Below are positions 41,901-50,327 of a stretch of 64,000 nucleotides of DNA, one piece after another. The first letter of the stretch is position 1. Every line of letters starts with the position of its first letter. A model generated the notes under the pieces. It saw only the letters and a list, made by a program, of their open reading frames with translations, was not told where the DNA came from and searched no databases. Origin of the DNA: Myxococcales bacterium (GTDB lineage: Bacteria > Myxococcota > UBA727 > VGSZ01); assembly GCA_023248635.1 (NCBI GenBank), contig JAHFED010000016.1, positions 1-64,000 on the forward strand, read 5' to 3'. The translations under genes were made by a program, and so were the position numbers.

Positions 41901-44633
41901 TTTGACGCCCTGGCCGGCAAAACAGGGGCGCGCGGGCTCGATCAGCTCGAGGCCGCGCGCCTGCAGGAGGGCAAGCTGCTGGCGCTGGTCGCCGACGTCG
42001 CCCGATCCCGTTACGACGAAGGCTACGAGCGTGGTGTGCACGACGCCGACGCCGCTCAGATTCTCGACGCCCTGCTTGGCCTGCGGCGCCAAGCGGGCAA
42101 GCTCGCCCACTCTCCCAAGGCCCGCGCCCTCGGAGCCCTGTACTGGGCCTCCGTCGACGACGCTGCCCGCGCCACCACCATGGCTCGGGTGCGCGGCACC
42201 GCGCGTTTGCTGCTGCGCTTTCAAGACAGTGGTGCTGGTCGTGATCGCGTGCTCGATCTCGCCACCGAGATGCTGCCGCGTTTGCAGGCCCTGGTACCCG
42301 GCGGCGTCGACGTCGACGAAAGCGATGCCAAGGCTGCAGCCCGGGCCCTGGTCGACGAGGTCGGCACCGACGCTGGTGAGCCCGCGCTGGTGTTGTCGGG
42401 CGATGCCCAGCTGCTCTGTGACGAGTTGTGGTCGGCCCTCGACAAAGCCAACGAGCGGGCGGCCTTCGAGAGCGACCTGAAAGATCTCGGCACCCAGCCC
42501 CGCGAACAGCTGGCCCTGGTGCTGGCATGGCTGCGCTCCGTCGTCGACGCTGCTGTGGTCGGTGGTCCCTGCGCCCGCGCCGCCCCCGCGCTGCTCGAGG
42601 CCGCGGTGCACCTCGTCACGCGCCTCAAGCTGAAGAGGACGTCTTCGTCTTCGTCGTCGGCGCTGGTGGTCAGCGGCTTGTTTTCGGCCCATCCGCGCAT
42701 CGTCGACCGCAAGCTCGAGGTGCGTCTCGATGAGATCCTGCCGCGCCTGCACTCCTTCGTCGACGCGCGGGTGCCGCGCTTTTTGGCCATGAAGGACCGC
42801 CGCAAGGCCGTCATCGACGAACGCCGCACGGCGCTGCGCGTCGCTGAATTCGCTCCCAAGGTGCTCGCGAGCTTCGTGCGCAACAAGCTGATCAACGAGG
42901 TCTACCTGCCCCTGGTCGGCAACAACCTCGCCAAACAAATGGGTGCCGCCGGCGAAAAGAAGCGCGCCGATCTCATGGGCATGCTGCTGCTGATCTCGCC
43001 GCCCGGCTATGGCAAGACTACATTGATGGAGTATGTTGCCCAGCGACTTGGACTTTTCTATGTGAAGGTGAATGGGCCATCCATCGGCCATGGCGTCACC
43101 TCGCTCGATCCCGCCGAAGCCCCCGATGCCACCTCGCGCCAAGAAGTGGAGAAGCTCAATTTCGCCTTCGAGCTCGGCAACAACGTGCTGCTGCTTGTCG
43201 ACGACATCCAGCACACCTCGCCTGAGTTGCTGCAGAAATTCATCTCTTTGTGCGACGGCACCCGTCGGGTCGAGGGCGTGTGGCGCGGCAAAACGCGCAC
43301 CTACGACCTGAGAGGAAAGCGATTTGTCGTCTGCATGGCCGGAAATCCATACACTGAAACCGGTGATAAATTCCAGATTCCAGACATGCTGGCCAACCGC
43401 GCCGACACCTACAATCTCGGCGACATCAGCAGCGGACGCGAAGACGTCTTCGCCTTGTCCTATGTCGAGAACGCGCTGACGGCGAACCCGACGACGCAGC
43501 CGCTGGCGGCCCGGGATCCTGCGGATGTGCACCTCTTGGTGCGGCTGGCCAAGGGCGAACCGGTGGCGACGACGGACCTCAAGTACGGCTACTCCGGCGC
43601 CGAGATCGACGAGCTCGTGCGGGTGTTCACCAAGCTCTTGAAGGTGCAGTCGGTGCTCTTGAAGGTGAACGCGAACTACATTTCGTCGGCGGCCACCGAT
43701 GAGCGCTTTCGCACCGAGCCGCCCTTCAAGCTGCAGGGCAGCTACCGCAACATGGCCAAGATGGCGCAGGGCATCGTGCCGGTGATGAACGACGACGAGC
43801 TCGAGCGCTTGATCGACGATCACTACCGCGGGGAGTCCCAGACGTTGACGACGGGCTCCGAGGCCAACTTGTTGAAGCTGGCCGAGCTGCGCCAGCGCTC
43901 CTCACCGGTGCAGAGCGCGCGCTGGGCCGACATCCGCAAGAACTTCGAGCGCTTGCAGTTGCAGGGTGACGCCAACGATCCCGGCAGCCGCGTCGCCTCC
44001 ACCCTCGCCAACCTCACCCAGCGCATCGACGCGGTTGCATCGTCCATCGTCGAGGCGAGCAAGGTCCATGCGGCCACCGAGGCAACGGGCCGGACCAGCA
44101 GCCTGCAAACCTTCGAGGCGGCGCTGTCGCAGACGGCGACGTCGTTGCAGACGCTGTCATCGTCGCTGTCGTCGTCGTTGTCGTCGTCGTTGAACGCTGT
44201 GCAGCAGGAGCTCGGGCAGCTGCGCAAAGATGCGGCTGCGCAAGAGAAGCTCCGACACGCGCAGCAAGCAGCCCAGCAGGCGCAGGCGCCGACGTCAGAT
44301 CCCAAATTGCTCGCCGCCCTCGACGGCGTCGTCGCCTCCCTCGCTCAGGCGCAGATGGCGGTGACCGTGAACGCCCCGCCGGCAGCGGGCATCGCCGACC
44401 TGGTGCGGCTGCAGACCATCTTGATCGAGGCCAGCTTGTTGCCGCTGGTGCGCGGCCTCGCGGCATCCATCGAGCACGAAAAGGGCAACGCCGAGCGCCT
44501 CGAAGAAGCCCTCGCGTCCTTGAAGCAGCTCGAGGAGCGCGGCCTGGTGGCCCCCGGTGCTTCGGCGTCGACGACGGAGGTGCACCGTCCGTTCAAGCCC
44601 AAGCCACAGGGCACGCGCGCGAAGGACAAGTAG
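38985..44633 (+). CDS. giant AAA ATPase, DUF3686 / DNA-repair-ATPase-like, 1882 aa
   Basis: A very long cytoplasmic protein. Residues about 55-500 match what I know as the N-terminal domain of large bacterial proteins labelled DNA repair ATPase (LNARRLEVFG, TENNCVPRDI, GNLWFGYNVFIGLK). A long helical middle (about 510-910) has coiled-coil character. A Ser run (about 1218) is followed by an AAA module: Walker A PPGYGKT (1339-1345), LLLVDDIQHTSPELLQKF with Asp1406/1407, and MAGNPYTETGDKFQIPDMLANRAD. The tail (from 1680) has Ser-rich heptads (SSSLSSSL), a coiled coil and a Lys-rich end. The target is unknown. It is transcribed alone, divergent from the GH15 operon. Blocks of A/T-rich codons mark several conserved motifs. 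Confidence 0.85.
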   Translation: MTSTSASPTPATQTASPGRVVPSGRTAKGPKDPSVDGSAYEIIKARLDEQSKSLGERLAKLNARRLEVFGTTELSVLGNERVRTENNCVPRDILNVAGNLWFGYNVFIGLKKEVKVDDVFALHHFSRANDGTFNLDPMPLTGETPAAATEFLRDPQFVKDFGEIYKYYKDATLSQLRRTENGRLLAVFQVGATERDVKVLRWAISPQGLIRYIDNRGEEDHRFPSRHSFEWTRATREDYVSGKHPHVNVLDEVFVETVGGDLTIKVENNTTSGRGIYAEPVDDKNQSLDDAQFHYAKVGALILLKILPFRETAWRHLVFNTRTKEAVRIDAIEASCVELPEDHGIIFPGGYALATGEVKTFDVEGATGSLFKRVIKSDNGEDALYVFYEPATGRRILLPYNMIDKEVRSPIVCHGWSLFDDGKVIAFRAEDKEPVRLHPMRIWQTPYLSAERSAAARSTSAHQGSLLLKTGNPEAVRAISDVQTVRRMIGSGKPTLRNYEDLIAQVTRILDAYPWLGEAEAQDLETVLHEVNKTADLVIDEFEKVLAIQKASAEAVAKAEEKQKQIFGDIRLDSFTSIDPFVELMTRLRGQRGHLITLKEERYIDVVRLDVLEKECGARFDEVTGRAGRFLQGPEALLPYQQKHDDVMKRGDEVTRAADCKGLVDELLAATEGLQLLTEVTGQLKIDDANARTAILEAIAAMLGTLNRARAVLESKKKTLLLKEGASEFAAQMRLFSSAVESALSLCDSPERTDQELSRLLVSVEELEGRFAGFDDFLLEIGKKREEVFEALSTKKQQLLDERNRRAQNLLTSAERILDGVKRRALAMKTADELNAAFAADPMIEKARAIAAELLTLGDAMKSEEVLARLKATREDATRILRDKADIYVDGGDLIQLGQHRFAVNKQTFDLTMLPRTGGDGTPRLALHLTGTEYFEDVDDDALNALRDLWEDTLPSEDARVARVEFLACTILFDALAGKTGARGLDQLEAARLQEGKLLALVADVARSRYDEGYERGVHDADAAQILDALLGLRRQAGKLAHSPKARALGALYWASVDDAARATTMARVRGTARLLLRFQDSGAGRDRVLDLATEMLPRLQALVPGGVDVDESDAKAAARALVDEVGTDAGEPALVLSGDAQLLCDELWSALDKANERAAFESDLKDLGTQPREQLALVLAWLRSVVDAAVVGGPCARAAPALLEAAVHLVTRLKLKRTSSSSSSALVVSGLFSAHPRIVDRKLEVRLDEILPRLHSFVDARVPRFLAMKDRRKAVIDERRTALRVAEFAPKVLASFVRNKLINEVYLPLVGNNLAKQMGAAGEKKRADLMGMLLLISPPGYGKTTLMEYVAQRLGLFYVKVNGPSIGHGVTSLDPAEAPDATSRQEVEKLNFAFELGNNVLLLVDDIQHTSPELLQKFISLCDGTRRVEGVWRGKTRTYDLRGKRFVVCMAGNPYTETGDKFQIPDMLANRADTYNLGDISSGREDVFALSYVENALTANPTTQPLAARDPADVHLLVRLAKGEPVATTDLKYGYSGAEIDELVRVFTKLLKVQSVLLKVNANYISSAATDERFRTEPPFKLQGSYRNMAKMAQGIVPVMNDDELERLIDDHYRGESQTLTTGSEANLLKLAELRQRSSPVQSARWADIRKNFERLQLQGDANDPGSRVASTLANLTQRIDAVASSIVEASKVHAATEATGRTSSLQTFEAALSQTATSLQTLSSSLSSSLSSSLNAVQQELGQLRKDAAAQEKLRHAQQAAQQAQAPTSDPKLLAALDGVVASLAQAQMAVTVNAPPAAGIADLVRLQTILIEASLLPLVRGLAASIEHEKGNAERLEEALASLKQLEERGLVAPGASASTTEVHRPFKPKPQGTRAKDK

Positions 44634-44641
44634 AGCAAGGC

Positions 44642-45969
<1,328 letters not shown>

Positions 45970-45970
<1 letters not shown>

Positions 45971-46536
45971 CAGTTGCAGCCCTGCGTGAAGGTCGGAGGA
46001 ACGCAGGAGTCCGAGAACTGAAAGCAGAGCTGGCTCTGGGGATCGGTGGCGGCGGTGACGACGGCATCGCAGTCGCCGCGCACACACCAACCCCGGCAAC
46101 GGCCCTCGTCGACGACGCAAAAACGATTGTCGAAGCGGCAGAAGCCGTCGCCGCAGTCGCCGTCGTTGTCGCAAAACGCCTCGTTGGGATCGCTGTCCTC
46201 GCAGCGGCCGAAGCAGGCGGCCGGGCAGAGCGTGTCGTCGTCGCCGTCGGTGCAGGCGGGCGGGGGTTCGCACACCTCGATGTCCAAGTTGCAGCGCTGG
46301 GGGGGAGAACGACTCGCGCAATCTGAGGCCTGCAGGCACGACTGCACCTCGCACTCGCACACGGGACAGCCTTGGCTGTCGCGCGCCGGGTCGACGCAGA
46401 TGAGATCGGGGCAGAGCTCGGTGAGATCAGCGCAGGTGGCGTCGTCGGCGGGTGCGCAGCGCGCACCGGCGAGCACGACGGCGGTGGCGAACCACCCCAA
46501 GGCTGTGCCTGGCCCACGGCTCATCGGAAACGGCAT
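45970..46536 (-). CDS. secreted cysteine-rich protein
   Basis: A 188-aa protein with an N-terminal hydrophobic signal (GTALGWFATAVVLAGARC) and more than 20 cysteines in patterns such as CPDLICVDPARDSQGCPVCEC and CDNDGDCGDGFCRFDNRFC, typical of disulfide-rich extracellular proteins of myxobacteria. It is not a clear lipobox. No enzymatic motif is visible. It is coupled to the HtrA gene, so HtrA may act on it or on similar envelope proteins (inference). ATG 46536 is used; ATG 46524 is possible. Confidence 0.75.
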
Positions 46537-46609
46537 GGGGCCTGTGTATGCGGTCTGGGCAGCGAGGGTCAGGGGTCTCTGCTCCGGCAGCGGGGTGCTA
46601 AGGTGCGGC

Positions 46610-48127
46610 ATGGCCTCCCCCGTCGATCCTGACGACGACTCCGAAGGTGCGCGGACCCTCGTCACCTCGGCGGGCGCGATCCGCAAGTCCATGCCGTCGG
46701 CGGAGCCTCAAGAGGCGACCCGCACAGCGTCGCGTCGCTCCACCTCCCAGCCTTCGCAGCCGCCCACGTCGGACTCCCGCGTTCGCGATTCCTCCGCCGA
46801 CATCTCCCTGCTCGATCTTCCTGCGCTGACCCTGGAGGGCCCGGTGGCGCAGACGACCTCACAGGAGCGCGATGCCCGCCGCCGGGTGCCCTCCGCCGAC
46901 GAAAACCTCAGCGGGCAGCGTCGTCGTCGTCAGCACAGCGGCGAGATGCGCACTCCCGTCGGCGAAGCACCCCTGCCCGCGAGGGTCGCGGTGGGGGGAG
47001 GCGGGGGCTTGCAGATCGTCAAGCCGATGCTGCCGCCACCGACGACGGCGATGCCGGCGGCCTGGCTGCCCCCGCCCGCACCCCTCGATCCCCATGTGCC
47101 TGCGATCCGAGACCGGCCCAAGACCCTGAGCGGGCCCCACCCCGTCGCAGAAGAGGCGCCCCCGCCGGCGCCGAAGCTCCCCTCGCCCCCCTTGTCCCTG
47201 GTGGTGAAGCAGAGCCTGGCTGCGGCGGGCGGGATGGCCTTGTTGGGTCTGGTGTTCTTGGTGGCCAGCAGCGGCGACGGCTACACATCCAAGCGCTTCA
47301 CGGTCGAAGAGCAGCAACGGCTCGGCGCGCTGTGGAAGGCCAAGGGCATCCAGCAGTGGGGGGGCATGGCCAATGCCGACGTCAACGCCGCCGTCGCCGC
47401 CGTCGGCGCCCCGATCGCCAAGGCCATGGCCGACGCCCTCGACGAGCGGCCCGTCGCGTTCTTGGTTGTGAAGGAGCCCAACGTACCCCAGGCTTTCGGG
47501 CTCCCCGAGGGCACCGTCGTCATCACCGCCGGCATGCTGAACCGCTTGACCACGCAAGCGCAGCTGGCAGCCCTGTTGGCCCACACCATAGCGCACCAGG
47601 CCTTGGGTCACATCGACGCCGCCATCGACGGCTCGGTAGAAGCCGACGTCGCCGTCCGGGCCGCCCTTGCACCTCCCGCCGCTGGGTCGGGCGAGCTGCC
47701 TGCCATCAACGCCACCAACGTCGCCATCGCCGTGGCCGTCGCCGAGGCCGGGGTGTCGGCGGTGAACGGTCCACACAGCGAAGCCGTCGCCGACGAGCTG
47801 GCCATCGATGCCTTGCGGGCGCTGGGCTACGAGACGCGGGCGCTGCGCAGCCTGATCGTCGACGGCTTGGCGCCGATGCGACGACAGCACGCAAATTGGC
47901 TGGCGCAGCATCCTGATCTCCCCACGCGCATGCGCGATCTGCAGGATCTCGAGGATGCTGAGCCGGGCCGAAAAACGGGGCAGGCCGAGTACCAGGCGCT
48001 GCTCGCCAAGCTGAACCCCCCGGCGGCAGTGAGAGCGCCTGCCGCTGTGCAGGGAACCGCCGCTGCCGCCAAGGCGCCAAAGACGCCGAAGAAACCCAAC
48101 AAGAAGCCGGCATCGACGAAGCGGTAG
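46610..48127 (+). CDS. M48-like membrane protein with degenerate zinc motif
   Basis: A 505-aa protein. Residues 1-195 are a Pro/Ser/Arg-rich, probably disordered cytoplasmic region. One transmembrane helix follows (about 203-222), then an M48 peptidase-like fold (FLVVKEPNVPQAFGLPEGTVVITAGMLN). The HExxH motif is replaced by HTIAH (325-329): both His stay but the catalytic Glu is Thr. The third ligand region EAVADELAIDAL (Glu391, Asp395) is kept. It may bind zinc but should be inactive. The C-terminus is Lys/Pro/Ala-rich. The start ATG is 73 bp from the divergent cysteine-rich gene. Confidence 0.82.
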   Translation: MASPVDPDDDSEGARTLVTSAGAIRKSMPSAEPQEATRTASRRSTSQPSQPPTSDSRVRDSSADISLLDLPALTLEGPVAQTTSQERDARRRVPSADENLSGQRRRRQHSGEMRTPVGEAPLPARVAVGGGGGLQIVKPMLPPPTTAMPAAWLPPPAPLDPHVPAIRDRPKTLSGPHPVAEEAPPPAPKLPSPPLSLVVKQSLAAAGGMALLGLVFLVASSGDGYTSKRFTVEEQQRLGALWKAKGIQQWGGMANADVNAAVAAVGAPIAKAMADALDERPVAFLVVKEPNVPQAFGLPEGTVVITAGMLNRLTTQAQLAALLAHTIAHQALGHIDAAIDGSVEADVAVRAALAPPAAGSGELPAINATNVAIAVAVAEAGVSAVNGPHSEAVADELAIDALRALGYETRALRSLIVDGLAPMRRQHANWLAQHPDLPTRMRDLQDLEDAEPGRKTGQAEYQALLAKLNPPAAVRAPAAVQGTAAAAKAPKTPKKPNKKPASTKR

Positions 48128-48143
48128 CGACCCCTGTCGTCGG

Positions 48144-48467
48144 CTACGCGGAACGAGGTCGCGAGGGCGGAGGAGGGCCGAGGCGAAACGCCAAGCCGGC
48201 GCGGTCGCCCTTTCGCCATCGCACGGTGGCCTGGAGCCAGCGTTCCTCTCCGGGAGATGCCAAATCAAAGGCGAGCTCGACGCTCTCGCCCTTGTCGAGC
48301 GAGTGGGGCACGAGGAGGCAAATGCCGGCGCCGCGGTCGGTGACGTCGACGACGAAGGCTCCAATGATCGTCGCGTCGGCGGTGCGCAGCCATCCCTCCC
48401 GTCCCAACGACGATCGCGACCTCAAGCGGCGCTCGGCCGTCTCCACCGACGTAGATCGTCTCTGCAT
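48144..48467 (-). CDS. PilZ-domain protein
   Basis: A 107-aa single-domain protein. Its N-terminal part RRSTSVETAERRLRSRSS gives an arginine-rich entry and DVTDRGAGICLLVP plays the part of the (D/N)xSxxG motif (here DVTDRGAG), followed by the typical strand pattern VELAFDLAS...ATVRWRKGDRAGLAFRLG. PilZ domains bind cyclic di-GMP; the second motif is divergent, so binding is not certain. It faces the end of the M48-like gene. Confidence 0.82.
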   Translation of the reverse strand: MQRRSTSVETAERRLRSRSSLGREGWLRTADATIIGAFVVDVTDRGAGICLLVPHSLDKGESVELAFDLASPGEERWLQATVRWRKGDRAGLAFRLGPPPPSRPRSA

Positions 48468-48642
48468 GATCGCCTCCAGTAGTGACGATCGTCATCGATC
48501 GGCCTTTCTGAAGGCCTGATCGCCCCCACTCACGGCCCAGCACAGGTCGACCCGCATCGGATGGTGCTCGGGCCGCGCGCCTGCAGTATTGGTGGGTCAA
48601 GATGCCGGCATGCTGGGTGTGCCCAACACTCTGGAGAAACCG

Positions 48643-48888
48643 ATGAAGAGCCCCGTCCTGATCGTCGCCGGCGCCGCCCTCCTGGCCGCCGCTCTGCCCC
48701 TCACGGCCTGCGCCTCCAGCGGCGCCGAAACCAAGGCCGAGGCCAAGCCGGCCGAAGCGTCCTGTGGCGGCGGCAAGAAGGGCGAAGAAGGTTCCTGCGG
48801 CGGCGACAAGAAGGTCGAGCCCAAGGCGGCGGGCGAGAAGGCCAAAGAAGGCTCCTGCGGCGAAGGGTCGTGCGGCGGCCGACGCTGA
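48643..48888 (+). CDS. small cysteine-rich lipoprotein with EGSCGG repeats (HvfA/BufA-like)
   Basis: An 81-aa protein with a lipoprotein signal (lipobox LTAC, Cys23) and a Lys/Glu/Gly-rich body carrying the motif SCGGGKKGEEGSCGG and ending KEGSCGEGSCGGRR. EGxCGG repeats are the hallmark of HvfA/BufA-type copper-linked peptide precursors that are modified by DUF692 (HvfB/BufB) enzymes; no such enzyme lies next to it. GGAG at 48633-48636 supports ATG 48643. A strong terminator follows, so it is transcribed as a single unit. Confidence 0.8.
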   Translation: MKSPVLIVAGAALLAAALPLTACASSGAETKAEAKPAEASCGGGKKGEEGSCGGDKKVEPKAAGEKAKEGSCGEGSCGGRR

Positions 48889-48933
48889 GAGCGTCCACCG
48901 GAACATCAGGGAGTTGGCGCCCCAGATCTGAGA

Positions 48934-48958
48934 GGTGCGACGATGTCGCACCTTTTTT
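48934..48958 (+). terminator. strong intrinsic terminator
   Basis: GGTGCGAC, loop GAT, GTCGCACC, then six T. It ends the transcript of the cysteine-rich peptide gene and lies 24 bp before the next ATG (48982), so the next gene needs its own promoter or reads through. Confidence 0.9.
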
Positions 48959-48981
48959 CTGGGGCCGTCCGAAAAGCTCGC

Positions 48982-49710
48982 ATGGTGCGCGCCTTCCTTC
49001 TGGGTTTCGTGGCGGTGGGCTTGCTGGCGTGCGCCAACGATCTGAACCCCAGCAGCTCCGACGCCCCCACCTCTCAGAACCAGCCGCGCAACCTGCAGCC
49101 CGCCGGCCCAGCATCGGGAAACGACGACGACGACGGCACTCCCACCGGCAACGACACCAACGACGGTGAGCCTGACAGCGCTCCCGGTGCCGACGACGAC
49201 ACTGGGGCGGCCGACGATGACGACGCTGTGCTGCCGCCTGGTCCACCTCCCTCCGAGGCCGCGCAGTCCTGCCAGCAATGGAGCGACTGCGGCCCGAACT
49301 ACGCAAACCCCAACTCCGGCTTCGACTGCGCCAGCGGAACCTGCGCCTGCAACGTCGACGGCAATTGGGACGATGCCTGCGCCGGCATCGGTGGCGTGTG
49401 GAGCGACGCCGAGTGCTTCTGCTTCGTCGGCGCCTCGCCTCAGCCCACCATCAGCGCCAGTGCCTGGGTGGCCGACGACGAAGACCCGGCCGACTACGAC
49501 GACGACGAACGCACCTGCTGGTGGACCTGGCGCGAGACCTGTGAGCCAGACACCTGGGTCGACGGCGGCTACGAGTGGGTCTGCAATGGTCCCAGCAGCG
49601 ACGACTGCGGCTACGAGCACGACGACAACGGCGGCTACTGGGAGTCGGGCGCTTGCTCGGGCTACTGGCTGCGACGTTGCGACGACGGCTCACAGAAACG
49701 CTACGGCTGA
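48982..49710 (+). CDS. acidic cysteine- and aromatic-rich lipoprotein
   Basis: A 242-aa putative lipoprotein (lipobox LLAC). After the anchor comes an Asp/Gly/Thr-rich linker (GNDDDDGTPTGNDTNDGEPD), then a disulfide-rich part (CQQWSDCGPNY, CASGTCACNVDG, CAGIGGVWSDAECFCF) and a Trp/Tyr-rich end (ERTCWWTWRETCEP, SGYWLRRCDDGSQ). No family is recognised; a surface protein is likely. ATG 48982 is preferred to 48943, which lies in the terminator. Confidence 0.78.
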   Translation: MVRAFLLGFVAVGLLACANDLNPSSSDAPTSQNQPRNLQPAGPASGNDDDDGTPTGNDTNDGEPDSAPGADDDTGAADDDDAVLPPGPPPSEAAQSCQQWSDCGPNYANPNSGFDCASGTCACNVDGNWDDACAGIGGVWSDAECFCFVGASPQPTISASAWVADDEDPADYDDDERTCWWTWRETCEPDTWVDGGYEWVCNGPSSDDCGYEHDDNGGYWESGACSGYWLRRCDDGSQKRYG

Positions 49711-49781
49711 CGCAGCTCGAGAGCGACGCGCCACGACGAGGCTGGCTCGCGGGGATCGATTCACATTGGTAGGCTGGTGTC

Positions 49782-50318
49782 GTGTCTGTCGTCGCTGTGC
49801 GTGTTGCCCATTTCACCCTCGATCCGCGCGATGGACGCGCCGTGGTGCTTTTGGTCCACGAGCCTTCGCAGCGGGTGTTGCCGCTGTGGATCGATGACGA
49901 CGCCGCCGCCGCCCTCGCCTCGGCCCTGCGCGGCGACCGGTTGACGTCGTCGTCGACGGCGGCGCTGCTGTGGGCTGCGGTACAGGCCTGCGGCGGCGGC
50001 ATCGAACGCTGCGAGCTCACAGCCGAGATGGGGGGCGTGTTGCAGGCCGTCGTCGTCGTCGAAGGCGCCTTTGGTCCGGCGGAGCTGCCCGCGCGCGCTT
50101 CGGTGGCCGCAACGCTGGCGGTCTTGAGCGGCGCGCCTTTGGTGGTCGACGACCTGCTGCTGTCTGCCGTGCACTCCCTCCTGGTCGAAGCTGCCGCCCG
50201 CCAGCGGGGGCAAAAGGACGTCGCCGTCGACGCTCCCTTGCTGCAGACCACCTCGGAACGTTGGAACCAATTGCTCGAGCACTTGCGCGAAAAGATCGTC
50301 GACGAGCGCCCGAGCTAG
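49782..50318 (+). CDS. bifunctional nuclease (DUF151/BFN) family protein
   Basis: A 178-aa protein with the BFN-domain pattern: VVLLVHEPSQRVLPLWIDDDAAAALASALRG, TAALLWAAVQACGG, a central beta strand with ELTAEMGGVLQAVVVV, and a final PLVVDDLLL segment. Related proteins have been reported to have RNase and DNase activity in plants; function in bacteria is unclear. GTG start. It lies 9 nt before the SEC-C gene. Confidence 0.8.
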   Translation: MSVVAVRVAHFTLDPRDGRAVVLLVHEPSQRVLPLWIDDDAAAALASALRGDRLTSSSTAALLWAAVQACGGGIERCELTAEMGGVLQAVVVVEGAFGPAELPARASVAATLAVLSGAPLVVDDLLLSAVHSLLVEAAARQRGQKDVAVDAPLLQTTSERWNQLLEHLREKIVDERPS

Positions 50319-50327
50319 CCTGCGTCG

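Noticed and set aside
39504-43823. 1439-codon open frame antisense to the giant ATPase
   Set aside because: Long antisense frames are expected at this GC content; the plus strand has clear AAA motifs and the antisense product is His/Gln/Arg-rich with none.
48943-48981. Upstream start for the acidic lipoprotein
   Set aside because: ATG 48943 lies inside a strong intrinsic terminator and would put extra residues before the signal peptide.
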